A DNA stretch of 64,000 bases from the NCBI RefSeq assembly GCF_016862095.1, contig NZ_BOMH01000039.1, positions 142,656 to 206,655 of the forward strand, written 5' to 3'. The translations under genes and the position numbers were made by a program. This document shows, piece after piece, positions 25,191-32,964 of the stretch. Origin of the DNA: Actinoplanes cyaneus (GTDB taxonomy: Bacteria; Actinomycetota; Actinomycetes; Mycobacteriales; Micromonosporaceae). Position 1 is the first letter of the stretch, and each line of letters starts with the position of its first letter. Under the pieces are notes generated by a model, which did not search any database, was not told the origin of the DNA, and saw only the letters and a list, made by a program, of their open reading frames with translations.

Positions 25191-25589
25191 CTATGCCGCG
25201 TAGACCACGTCGCGCTTCTTGTTGCGGGTCGCGTGCAGGGTCGCCTTCAGCGGGGACTCCTGGCGCACCGAGACCGACACCCTGCCGTCCGTCGCGACCT
25301 GGCGCGTGGCCTCGGCGGTCTTGTCGTCGACCGGGACGAGCACGCCCTCCATGTTCTCCGCCAGGGACAGCGTGCTGCTGACCTCGCTGAGAAGCTCGGA
25401 GAGACGGGCGCCGAGCGCGTCGCAGATGGCCGCGAGCAGCTCGCTGGAGGCCTCTTTCTGGCCTCGCTCGATCTCGGACAGATAGCCCAGACTGACGTTC
25501 GCGGCGGTCGACACCTCGCGCAGCGTGCGGTGCTGTCCCTGCCGGCGCGCACGAAGTGCGTCGCCGATAACCCGGCGTAGCAGGACCAT
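25191..25589 (-). CDS. clgR: Transcriptional regulator ClgR
   Basis: ClgR is an XRE-type activator of clp protease and, in mycobacteria, of the psp genes. The product has 132 aa, with the helix-turn-helix at about 12-66 (LREVSTAANVSLGYLSEIERGQKEASSELLA, the ClgR signature stretch, read in two parts). The C-terminus ends in VVYAA; in Streptomyces a C-terminal Ala-Ala is the tag by which ClpP degrades ClgR, so the same feedback is plausible. The start is fixed by GAGGAGGTG immediately upstream of ATG 25589; longer in-frame starts lack homology. Confidence 0.93.
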   Translation of the reverse strand: MVLLRRVIGDALRARRQGQHRTLREVSTAANVSLGYLSEIERGQKEASSELLAAICDALGARLSELLSEVSSTLSLAENMEGVLVPVDDKTAEATRQVATDGRVSVSVRQESPLKATLHATRNKKRDVVYAA

Positions 25590-25749
25590 GGCACCTCCTC
25601 CTGCGGGCGGCGCCACCGGCAACACGCCGGAGGCTTCCCGCAACCGTACCCGCCGCGAGCGACGGCGACATCCCGCCCCGCCGAATTCCTCGGCGGGCCC
25701 GCCCGCGGCACATTCGGACAACCGCCGCGGTATCGGCGATATTCCCAGG

Positions 25750-26241
25750 TCAGACCTGGACCGGTGTGGTACGGAGAATGTCGGTGAGCAATTGCAGGAC
25801 GGCCGTCACACTTTCGGTGCGGACTTCGGCCCTGTTACCGGGCAGTTTCAACTCGCTCACCCTGGTGCCGGTGGGTCCGGCGACCGCGACGTAGACGAGC
25901 CCGACCGGTTTGCCGTCCTGCGGTTCGGGGCCGGCGACACCGGTGGTGGCCAGGCCCCAGTCCGCGCCGCAGCGCTCCCGGGCGCCCTCCGCCAGTTTCG
26001 CCGCCACGTCCGGGTCGACCGGGCCGCGCTCCTCCAGCAGATCCGCCGGCACGCCGGCAAGCGTCCCCTTGAGCTCGGTGGCGTAGACCACGAAACCACC
26101 GCGGTAGACCGAGCTCACCCCGGGAATCTCCACGATGGTCGCGGCCACCAGTCCCCCGGTGAGCGACTCCGCGGTCGCCAGGGTCTCCCGGCGCTCCACC
26201 AGCACATGGACAGCCGCAGCGGCGGCCACCGCCATCTCCAT
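25750..26241 (-). CDS. cinA: CinA-family nicotinamide-nucleotide amidohydrolase (PncC domain only)
   Basis: This 163-aa protein corresponds to the C-terminal deamidase domain of CinA, which converts nicotinamide mononucleotide to nicotinic acid mononucleotide in pyridine-nucleotide salvage. Motifs are LATAESLTGGLVAA near the N-terminus (active-site Ser/Thr), SSVYRGGFVVYA, and the late GLATTGVAGPEPQDGKPVG segment. The start ATG at 26241 follows GAGGAG. The N-terminal molybdopterin-binding domain of long CinA is absent, which is usual in actinobacteria. It lies 29 bp after pgsA on the same strand. Confidence 0.92.
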   Translation of the reverse strand: MEMAVAAAAAVHVLVERRETLATAESLTGGLVAATIVEIPGVSSVYRGGFVVYATELKGTLAGVPADLLEERGPVDPDVAAKLAEGARERCGADWGLATTGVAGPEPQDGKPVGLVYVAVAGPTGTRVSELKLPGNRAEVRTESVTAVLQLLTDILRTTPVQV

Positions 26242-26270
26242 CGGACTCCTCGACAACTCTCGCTGACACC

Positions 26271-26861
26271 TCAGGCGCGGACACCTCGCCGCAGCCGCAG
26301 CGCCTCGATCACGTAATCCACGCCGGTGACCAGCGTCACGACCAGAGCCGCGTACATCACCCAGGCGCCGACCGCGTCGAAAGGCTCGGGCACGGGCCAC
26401 AGATACCAGGCGATCGCGAGGGTCTGCAGCCCCGTCTTGAGCTTGCCACCCCGGGAAGCCGGGATCACCCCATACCGGATCACCCAGAAACGCAGCGCGG
26501 TGATCCCCCACTCGCGGATCAGGATCGCGAGCGTGATCCACCAGGGCAGCACGTCGTACGCGGAGAGCAGGACGAGCGCGGTGCCGGTCAGCGCCTTGTC
26601 CGCGATCGGGTCGGCGATCTTGCCGAACGAGGTGATTAGGTGCCACTTGCGGGCGATCCAGCCGTCGACGAAGTCGGTCGCCGAGGCCACGCAGAACGCC
26701 AGACAGGCACCGACCCGCCAGTCGTGGTCGGTCATCTGCGAGGTGACCACCATGGCGAGGAAGACCGGGACGAGGACGAGCCGGAGAACGGTGAGCGCGT
26801 TGGCCGCGTTGTAGAGCGACACCACACGTGGTGCGGCCACCGGAACCGGCTCGTCGGTCAC
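26271..26861 (-). CDS. pgsA: CDP-diacylglycerol--glycerol-3-phosphate 3-phosphatidyltransferase
   Basis: This 196-aa integral membrane CDP-alcohol phosphatidyltransferase makes phosphatidylglycerol phosphate for PG and cardiolipin. The family motif D-x2-DG-x2-AR-x8-G-x3-D-x3-D is complete (DFVDGWIAR ... FGKIADPIADK, residues about 62-88). Several hydrophobic helices surround it. The GTG start overlaps the rimO stop by 4 nt. The location next to clgR and psp matches mycobacterial pgsA3, linking envelope lipid synthesis and stress. Phosphatidylinositol-phosphate synthase is a related possibility but less likely from context. Confidence 0.92.
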   Translation of the reverse strand: MTDEPVPVAAPRVVSLYNAANALTVLRLVLVPVFLAMVVTSQMTDHDWRVGACLAFCVASATDFVDGWIARKWHLITSFGKIADPIADKALTGTALVLLSAYDVLPWWITLAILIREWGITALRFWVIRYGVIPASRGGKLKTGLQTLAIAWYLWPVPEPFDAVGAWVMYAALVVTLVTGVDYVIEALRLRRGVRA

Positions 26862-28315
26862 CGGTCGACCTGCGCCGCGGAGATCATCTCGGTGGGCACG
26901 GCGATCAGGTCGACACCCTCGGTGCCGGTGACCCGCGCGCGGACCAGGTCGCCCGGGCGCAGCGCGGCCACGTCGACGCCCTGCTCGCCGGCGACCAGCG
27001 TGGTGGAGCCGTCGACCTCGGGCGCCTGGTGCTCGGCACGGCCCTCGATCTCGCCGTCGTCGATCGTGTCGACCAACACCTCGACGATGCTGCCGAGCCG
27101 GTCCTCGGCGCGCTGGGCGCAGAGCTCCTCGGCCAGGGCGACGATCTTGTCGTACCGCCGCTTGATCGTTTCCGGACGGACCTTGCCCGGCAGGTTCGCG
27201 GCCTCGGTGCCGTCCTCGTCGCTGTAGTCGAAGATGCCGATCGCGTCGAGCCGGGCCTCGGTCAGGAAACGGGCCAGCTCCTCCACGTCCTGCCGGGTCT
27301 CGCCGGGGAAACCGACGATGAAGTTGCTCCGGGCGCCGGCCTCGGGCGACAGCTTGCGGGCCGAGTCGAGCAGCTCCAGGAAACGCTCGGTGGAGCCGAA
27401 ACGGCGCATCCGCCGCAGCACCGGCTCGCTGGAGTGCTGGAAACTCAGGTCGAAGTAGGCCGCGACGCCGGGCGTGTTCGCGATCGCCTCGACCAGGCCG
27501 GGACGGGTCTCGGCGGGCTGCAGGTAGCTCGCGCGCACCCGGACGATGCCGTCGACCGCTGCCAGCTGCGGCAACAGTTTCTCCAGCAGCCGGGGATCAC
27601 CCAGATCCTTCCCGTACGACGTCGAGTTCTCACTCACCAGCACCAGCTCGCGCACGCCGGTCCCGGCCAGCCACTCCGCCTCGGCGAGCAGCTCCTGCGG
27701 GTCACGGGAGACGAACGCGCCCCGGAACGCCGGAATGGCACAGAACGCGCAGCGCCGGTCACAGCCGCTGGCCAGTTTGAGGGACGCGACCGGGCCGGAG
27801 TCGAGCCGCCGGCGCAGCACCTTGCGCAGGTGGGCGGGGGTGTGCTCGTCGACCGTGGCGTGCCCGGGCACCACGACCTTGGCGGCGTGCCGCTGGACCG
27901 GGGTGATCGGGAGCAGCTCGCGCCTGTCCCGCGGGGTGTGCGCGTCGAACTTCTCCCCGGCCAGCACGCCGTCGAGCCGCGTCGCGATGTCGGTGTAGTC
28001 GTCGAAGCCGAGCACCGCGTCGGCCTCGGGCAGGTTCTCCGCGAGCTCCTTGCCATACCGCTCGGCCATGCACCCGGCGGCGACGACCTTGGCGCCGGTG
28101 TCGGACGCGGCGAGCAGGGTGTCGATGGAGTCCTGTTTGGCCTTCTCCACGAAGCCGCAGGTGTTGACGAGCACCACGTCCGCTTTTGCCGCGTCGGTGC
28201 CCACCTCCCAGCCCTCGGCGTCGAGGCGGGCGGCGAGCTCTTCCGAGTCGACCTCGTTACGGGCACAGCCCAGCGTGAGGAGCGCGACACGGCGAGAAGG
28301 AGGAGTTACAGACAC
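26858..28315 (-). CDS. rimO: Ribosomal protein S12 methylthiotransferase RimO
   Basis: This radical SAM enzyme methylthiolates the conserved aspartate of ribosomal protein S12; the product has 485 aa. The N-terminal UPF0004 domain starts with TLGCARNEVDSEE, whose Asn-Glu-Val-Asp signature separates RimO from MiaB. The radical-SAM cluster motif is CDRRCAFCAIP, and a C-terminal TRAM domain is present. The start is GTG at 28315. Upstream ribosome-site evidence is weak. It begins a leftward run with pgsA (4-nt overlap) and cinA. Confidence 0.94.
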   Translation of the reverse strand: MSVTPPSRRVALLTLGCARNEVDSEELAARLDAEGWEVGTDAAKADVVLVNTCGFVEKAKQDSIDTLLAASDTGAKVVAAGCMAERYGKELAENLPEADAVLGFDDYTDIATRLDGVLAGEKFDAHTPRDRRELLPITPVQRHAAKVVVPGHATVDEHTPAHLRKVLRRRLDSGPVASLKLASGCDRRCAFCAIPAFRGAFVSRDPQELLAEAEWLAGTGVRELVLVSENSTSYGKDLGDPRLLEKLLPQLAAVDGIVRVRASYLQPAETRPGLVEAIANTPGVAAYFDLSFQHSSEPVLRRMRRFGSTERFLELLDSARKLSPEAGARSNFIVGFPGETRQDVEELARFLTEARLDAIGIFDYSDEDGTEAANLPGKVRPETIKRRYDKIVALAEELCAQRAEDRLGSIVEVLVDTIDDGEIEGRAEHQAPEVDGSTTLVAGEQGVDVAALRPGDLVRARVTGTEGVDLIAVPTEMISAAQVDR

Positions 28316-28403
28316 CCGGCAAGGTTACCGGGCCGCCGGCGGTTGCCCGTCCCCCGGACAGCCAAGCTCTAGCGCCAAGTCACGTTGACAATACGATTGC
28401 GGG

Positions 28404-29066
28404 GTGACGACTTCCGAAGACCTCGACGACCTCGACGCCCTGACCAGTCTGGCCGACCGGGTACGGCGCCAGGCGTACCGGGTGGTGGCCGGCGGCACCG
28501 GGCCGGTCGGGCGCGACGAGGTGGCCGAGGCGCTGGGCGTCGGCCGGACGCTCGCCGCGTTCCACCTGGACAAGCTCGTCGCGGCCGGGCTGCTGGAGAC
28601 GTCGTACGCGCGGAGGTCGGGAAAGACCGGGCCGGGGGCCGGGCGTCCGGCGAAGCTCTACCGGGTCGCCGCGGCCGAGCACACCGTGAGCGTGCCGCCG
28701 CGGGCCTACCGGACCGCGGCCGAGTTGCTCGCCGAGGCCCTCGAGGAGGCCGGTGCGGAGAACGTGCTGAACACGGTGGCTCGGCGGCACGGCCGGCGGG
28801 TGGCCGGCGCCGCTGACGACGTGGTCGAGTTGCTGACCGGGCAGGGCTACGCGCCGGCGGCGGACGGGCCGGGGCGCATCGAGCTGCGGAACTGCCCCTT
28901 CCACCGGCTGGCCGAGCACTTCCCGCCGGTGATCTGCGGGATGAACCTGGCGATGGTCGACGGGCTGCTGGCCGGCGCCGGGCTCGACGGGGACTGGGAG
29001 GCCCGGATGGACGCCGCGCCGGGCCGGTGCTGCGTGTCGCTCGCTTCTAAAAAGCAAACCGATTGA
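28404..29066 (+). CDS. SufR-like (COG2345) winged-helix regulator with Fe-S-type cysteines
   Basis: This 220-aa regulator has an N-terminal winged helix (about 10-85; VGRTLAAFHLDKLVAAGLLET is the recognition region). The C-terminal half has cysteines in NCPFH, VICGMN and GRCCV. This pattern resembles SufR-type regulators that bind a [2Fe-2S] or [4Fe-4S] cluster; no suf genes are in the window. A GTG start at 28404 lies 6 nt after a TACGAT -10, suggesting a leaderless transcript. A short TTGACA-containing motif near its own start recurs at the start of the next gene, a possible binding site. The regulated target is unknown. Confidence 0.75.
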   Translation: MTTSEDLDDLDALTSLADRVRRQAYRVVAGGTGPVGRDEVAEALGVGRTLAAFHLDKLVAAGLLETSYARRSGKTGPGAGRPAKLYRVAAAEHTVSVPPRAYRTAAELLAEALEEAGAENVLNTVARRHGRRVAGAADDVVELLTGQGYAPAADGPGRIELRNCPFHRLAEHFPPVICGMNLAMVDGLLAGAGLDGDWEARMDAAPGRCCVSLASKKQTD

Positions 29067-29098
29067 CATTAGAGTACGGGGCTGGTCTGCTGGACGAC

Positions 29099-29557
29099 AT
29101 GACCGACTTCCACCTGGCCCAGATCAACACCGCCCGGCTCCGAGCCCCGCTGGAAGACCCGTCGATGGCCGGCTTCGTGGCCGGGCTCGAGCTGATGAAC
29201 CAGCTCGCCGATCGTTCAGCCGGCTTCGTGTGGCGGCTGGCCGGGGAGAACGGTGACGGCACGATCGCGGCGCCCACCGACCCCCTGCGGATCTACACGC
29301 TCTCGGTCTGGGAGTCACCCGAACACCTGCGGGCGTACGCGTATCAGAGCGACCACCTGGACTATCTGCGCCGCCGCCGCGAATGGTTCCACCCGAACGG
29401 GCATCAGGCCGCGCTGGTGCTGTGGTGGCTCCCGGCCGGTCAGCGGCCGACCCTGCGCCAGGGCATCTCCCGGCTGGGCCGGCTGCGCGCCGAGGGGCCG
29501 ACCGCGGACGCCTTCACCCTGCGCGACCCGTTCCCCGCCCCGGCCCCCGTCGCCTGA
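29099..29557 (+). CDS. DUF3291 domain protein
   Basis: This 152-aa soluble protein resembles the DUF3291 family of dimeric alpha-beta-barrel-like proteins (HLAQINTARLRAPLEDPSM, then SVWESPEHLRAYAYQSDH and ALVLWWLPAGQRPTL). The biochemical role is unknown; the fold suggests a small-molecule-binding or monooxygenase-like protein. ATG 29099 is 32 bp after the regulator stop. It is likely co-expressed with, or controlled by, the SufR-like gene. No signal peptide or membrane segment is present. Confidence 0.8.
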   Translation: MTDFHLAQINTARLRAPLEDPSMAGFVAGLELMNQLADRSAGFVWRLAGENGDGTIAAPTDPLRIYTLSVWESPEHLRAYAYQSDHLDYLRRRREWFHPNGHQAALVLWWLPAGQRPTLRQGISRLGRLRAEGPTADAFTLRDPFPAPAPVA

Positions 29558-29611
29558 CCAACCACCCGCGACCGCCTGCCCGCACCGAGCCGCAGCGCGG
29601 CCCACGGTCCC

Positions 29612-29664
29612 GGCTGGTGCTCACGGTCGTTATGAGGCACGAACAACGACCGTGAGCACCAGCC
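29612..29664. repeat. Dispersed intergenic hairpin, copy 2
   Basis: The arms GGCTGGTGCTCACGGTCGTT (29612-29631) and its perfect complement (29645-29664) form a 20-bp stem. One mismatch and one A-T pair precede the same 9-nt loop GAGGCACGA as copies 1 and 4. Relative to copy 1 the stem reads GTGCTCACGG instead of GTCCTCATGG, and the opposite arm has changed to match. Confidence 0.9.
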
Positions 29665-29730
29665 AGAAGAGCGCGTCGCGCTGCTGGCGGAACCGGCGGC
29701 GGACGTCGCGTAGGTCCTTGTAACCGTGCC

Positions 29731-29863
29731 CACCCACGGAGATCGCCCTTGCGGGCTGAGCGTTCTGGGCGCGCCAGCGCCCTGCTCGGCCCGGAAGGGT
29801 CCCCGCGGGAGCGACGATCCGGACCACAGCGGACGCAGGCAATGCTGAATTGGATCTTGAGGG
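29731..29863. repeat. Structured repeat element E, copy 1 (3' of ftsK)
   Basis: About 133 bp that align along their length with 40479-40618. Shared blocks include GATCGCCCTTGCGGG, GCGTTCTGGGC, AAGGGTCCCCGCGGGAGC and CACAGCGGACG. An internal hairpin GGGCGC-GCCA-GCGCCC corresponds to GGGCCG-GCCA-CGGCCC in copy 2: the pairing is conserved while the bases differ. It ends next to the stop of a leftward gene. Confidence 0.75.
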
Positions 29864-29864
29864 T

Positions 29865-32369
29865 CTAATCGACCTTGAGGGCCGCGAGCGCCTCTTCCAG
29901 CTCGTCGGGCTTGATCAGGACGTCGCGCGCTTTGCTGCCCTCGGACGGGCCGACGATGCCGCGCGTCTCCATCAGGTCCATCAGGCGGCCGGCTTTCGCG
30001 AAGCCGACCCGCAGTTTGCGCTGCAGCATCGACGTCGAGCCGAACTGGCTGGTCACGACGAGCTCGATGGCCTGGATCAGGAGCGCGAGATCGTCGCCGA
30101 TCTCCTCGTCGATCTCCTTCTTCTTGCTCGGCGGCGCCTCGGTGACGTCCTCGCGGAACTCCGGCTCGCGCTGGTCCTTGCAGAACTTGACGACGGCGGC
30201 GATCTCTTTCTCGTCGACCCAGGCGCCCTGGATGCGCGTCGGTTTCGAGGCGCCCATCGGGAGGAAGAGGCCGTCGCCGCGGCCGAGCAGTTTCTCGGCG
30301 CCGGGCTGGTCGAGGATGACCCGGGAGTCGGCGAGCGACGACGTGGCGAAGGCCAGGCGGGACGGCACGTTCGCCTTGATCAGGCCGGTGACGACGTCGA
30401 CGGACGGGCGCTGGGTGGCGAGGACCAGGTGGATGCCGGCGGCGCGGGCGAGCTGGGTGATGCGGACCACCGAGTCCTCGACGTCGCGCGGGGCGACCAT
30501 CATCAGGTCGGCGAGCTCGTCGATGATCACGAGCAGGTACGGGTACGGCTTCATCACGCGCTCGCTGCCCGGCGGCGCGACGATCTCGCCGCTGCGGACC
30601 TTGCGGTTGAAGTCGTCGATGTGGCGCACGCCGTTCGCGGCCAGGTCGTCGTAGCGCATGTCCATCTCGCGGACCACCCACTCCAGGGCGTCCGCGGCCT
30701 TCTTCGGGTTCGTGATGATCGGCGTGACGAGGTGCGGAATCCCCTCGTACGCCGTCATCTCCACCCGTTTCGGGTCGACCAGCATCAGTCGCACCTGATC
30801 CGGGGTCGCCCGGCTCAGCAGCGAGACCAGCAGCGAGTTGAGGCAGCTCGACTTGCCCGCGCCGGTCGCGCCGGCGATCAGGATGTGCGGCATCTTCGCG
30901 AGGTTCGCCACCACGAAGCCGCCCTCGATGTCCTTGCCGAGAGCGACCACCATCGGGTGGGGATCACGGGTGGCCACCGGGGCGCGCAGCACGTCGCCGA
31001 GCGACACGTTCTCCGGGTCGGTGTTCGGGATCTCGACGCCGACCGCGCTCTTGCCCGGGATCGGGGAGAGGATCCGGACATCGGGCGACTTCACCGCGTA
31101 CGCGATGTTGCGCGACAGCTGCGTGATCCGCTCGACCTTGGTGCCCGGGCCGATCTCCACCTCGTACCGCGTGACGGTCGGGCCGCGGGTGAAGCCGGTG
31201 ACCATCGCGTCCACGTTGAACTGGTCGAACACGCCGGTGAGGGCCGCCATGATCTCGTCGTTGGCGCGGCTGCGAGCCTTCGCCGGAGGGCCGGTGGCGA
31301 GCAGGGTGGCCGGCGGCAGCCGGTAGTCGCCGCTCTCCAGCGAGGAGATGTCCAGTTGCTCGGCCTGCACCGGGGCCGGCGAGTGGTCCGGCGGCGGCTT
31401 CTTCCGGGTCGCCGGCACCTTCGGCAGGGCCACCGTGTCGTGCAGGATCAGGTCCTCTTCGGGCTCCTCCGGCTCCATCAGGTCGTCCAGCGAAGCGTCC
31501 ACGGAGGCCTGCCGGCGGCGGGCCGGGCGGCGCGGCTTGACCGGCGCGTCGACGGGCTCCTCCACCTCGTCGTCCAGCGGCTCGAGGACCGGGCGCGGAC
31601 GGGTGGCCGCGCCGCGCCCGAGGACCAGGTCGCCGAGCAGCATGAACCGTTCCGGGATCTTGTTGATCGGCGTCGCCGTGATCACCAGGAGACCGAAGAC
31701 GAAGAGCAGGACCAGCAACGGCACGGCCACCCAGGCGGTCACCGCCCGCTCCAGCACCGAGCCCACCCCGTAGCCGAGCAGGCCGCCGTTGCCGGTCAGC
31801 GCGATGTCGTCGCGGGGCTCGTCGGAGATGTAGAGCAGGCTGGTGATGGCGATGAGGACCGCCGACCAGCCGACCGGGTTGCGGCCGCGGTGCTCCGGGT
31901 CGACCGGCTCACGCATCAGCCGGATCGCGCCGTAGAAGAACAGCAGCGGCAGGAAGATCCCGAGGCCGCCGAAGAACAGGTGCACCGCGTCCGCCAGGCG
32001 CTGACCGACCGGGCCGGCGCTGTGCGCCCAGACGGCGACCGCGGTCAGGATCGAGAAGCCGAGCAGGAGCAGGCCGGCGCCGTCGCGGCGGTGCTCCGGG
32101 CCGATGTTGCGAGCGTTGCGGCCGGCGCCGCGGGCCACCCAGCCGACGCTGTGGGCCAGGCCCATCCAGAGCGCGCCGATGCCCCGGGTGACGCCGGGAC
32201 CGATGGCGGGGGGAGGCGCCGCCCGCTTGGCGGCGGGACGTTTACGCGCCGCCGCGGTGGTCTTCTTCGCCGGGCGCGCGGCCGGTTGACGGGCGCGCGT
32301 GGTCGCGGCACCGCGTGTGCTCGACGACGCAGCGCGGCCCCGGCCCGCCGGAGGAGTACGGCCCGCCAT
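29865..32369 (-). CDS. ftsK: DNA translocase FtsK/SpoIIIE
   Basis: FtsK is an ATP-driven septal DNA pump for chromosome segregation; the product has 834 aa. An N-terminal Lys/Arg/Ala-rich tail (about 1-50) precedes four or so transmembrane helices (about 80-240; for example LLLLGFSILTAVAVWA and VAVPLLVLLFVFGLLVI). A short linker follows, then the RecA-like motor with Walker A GATGAGKSS and Walker B ILVIIDELADLM-type sequence. A C-terminal gamma winged helix (SQFGSTSMLQRKLRVGFAKA) reads KOPS sequences. I start at ATG 32369 because the upstream extension has no family resemblance. An LVIIDELAD match confirms orientation and frame. Confidence 0.95.
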   Translation of the reverse strand: MAGRTPPAGRGRAASSSTRGAATTRARQPAARPAKKTTAAARKRPAAKRAAPPPAIGPGVTRGIGALWMGLAHSVGWVARGAGRNARNIGPEHRRDGAGLLLLGFSILTAVAVWAHSAGPVGQRLADAVHLFFGGLGIFLPLLFFYGAIRLMREPVDPEHRGRNPVGWSAVLIAITSLLYISDEPRDDIALTGNGGLLGYGVGSVLERAVTAWVAVPLLVLLFVFGLLVITATPINKIPERFMLLGDLVLGRGAATRPRPVLEPLDDEVEEPVDAPVKPRRPARRRQASVDASLDDLMEPEEPEEDLILHDTVALPKVPATRKKPPPDHSPAPVQAEQLDISSLESGDYRLPPATLLATGPPAKARSRANDEIMAALTGVFDQFNVDAMVTGFTRGPTVTRYEVEIGPGTKVERITQLSRNIAYAVKSPDVRILSPIPGKSAVGVEIPNTDPENVSLGDVLRAPVATRDPHPMVVALGKDIEGGFVVANLAKMPHILIAGATGAGKSSCLNSLLVSLLSRATPDQVRLMLVDPKRVEMTAYEGIPHLVTPIITNPKKAADALEWVVREMDMRYDDLAANGVRHIDDFNRKVRSGEIVAPPGSERVMKPYPYLLVIIDELADLMMVAPRDVEDSVVRITQLARAAGIHLVLATQRPSVDVVTGLIKANVPSRLAFATSSLADSRVILDQPGAEKLLGRGDGLFLPMGASKPTRIQGAWVDEKEIAAVVKFCKDQREPEFREDVTEAPPSKKKEIDEEIGDDLALLIQAIELVVTSQFGSTSMLQRKLRVGFAKAGRLMDLMETRGIVGPSEGSKARDVLIKPDELEEALAALKVD

Positions 32370-32511
32370 GGAAGACACCGTAGCCGGGCGCGGCGAACGC
32401 ATCGAGACGGCACACCGTGACCAGTCTTCACTTTCTGGACGCGGCACAGGTGACCTGCGGCACCTCACCGCACTTCCCCGTGCGCCGTGCCACAGGCCTT
32501 AGCATCACCAC

Positions 32512-32919
32512 GTGCAATCACTCGACAACGAGATGATCAAGGCCGCGATGGACGCGCGCGGGTTCGCGTACTTCGTCGATGCGGACGGCGACATCGCGGG
32601 CAACTTCCAGGGCAACCTGATCTACTTCTTCCGGCTCGGCCAGAACAAGGAGATGCTGCAGATCAGGGCGATGATGCAGCACGTCTTCACGGTCGAGGAC
32701 GTGCCGCGGCTCTACGAGTTCTGCAACACCTGGAACCGTGATCAGCTCTGGCCCAAGGCGTACGTGCAGGTCACCGACGACGGCACGGTCGTCGTGGTGG
32801 GCGAGGTCTCCACCGACTGGGAGCACGGCCTGACCATGGAACAGCTCGACCAGGTGCTGCTCTGCGGCATCGCGACCGGGTGCCGGCTCGGCGACGCGCT
32901 CGGCGAGCTCAAGAACTGA
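32512..32919 (+). CDS. YbjN domain protein
   Basis: This 135-aa protein of the YbjN (actinobacterial sensory-transduction-like) family consists of a single domain: QSLDNEMIKAAMDARGF, then GNLIYFFRLGQNKEM, and a C-terminal half with STDWEHGLTMEQLDQVLL. The molecular function is unknown. The start is GTG 32512. A TAGCAT -10 (32500-32505) is only 6 nt upstream, so translation is likely leaderless. It is divergent from ftsK and followed by a strong terminator. Confidence 0.88.
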   Translation: MQSLDNEMIKAAMDARGFAYFVDADGDIAGNFQGNLIYFFRLGQNKEMLQIRAMMQHVFTVEDVPRLYEFCNTWNRDQLWPKAYVQVTDDGTVVVVGEVSTDWEHGLTMEQLDQVLLCGIATGCRLGDALGELKN

Positions 32920-32923
32920 GAAG

Positions 32924-32947
32924 GGCCGGGACCTGGTGGTCCCGGCC
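32924..32947. terminator. Bidirectional terminator between YbjN and protease genes
   Basis: A perfect 10-bp stem GGCCGGGACC (32924-32933) / GGTCCCGGCC (32938-32947) encloses a TGGT loop and is followed on the plus strand by TCTCTCCT. It is placed between convergent genes. Confidence 0.8.
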
Positions 32948-32964
32948 TCTCTCCTGACGATTCA

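Larger units (their letters stand above)
29558..29864. other. Intergenic region holding hairpin copy 2 and element E1
   Basis: The region lies between convergent DUF3291 and ftsK. It contains hairpin copy 2 (29612-29664) and the ~135-bp repeat E1 (29731-29863) ending at the ftsK stop. No gene was recognised. Confidence 0.75.
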
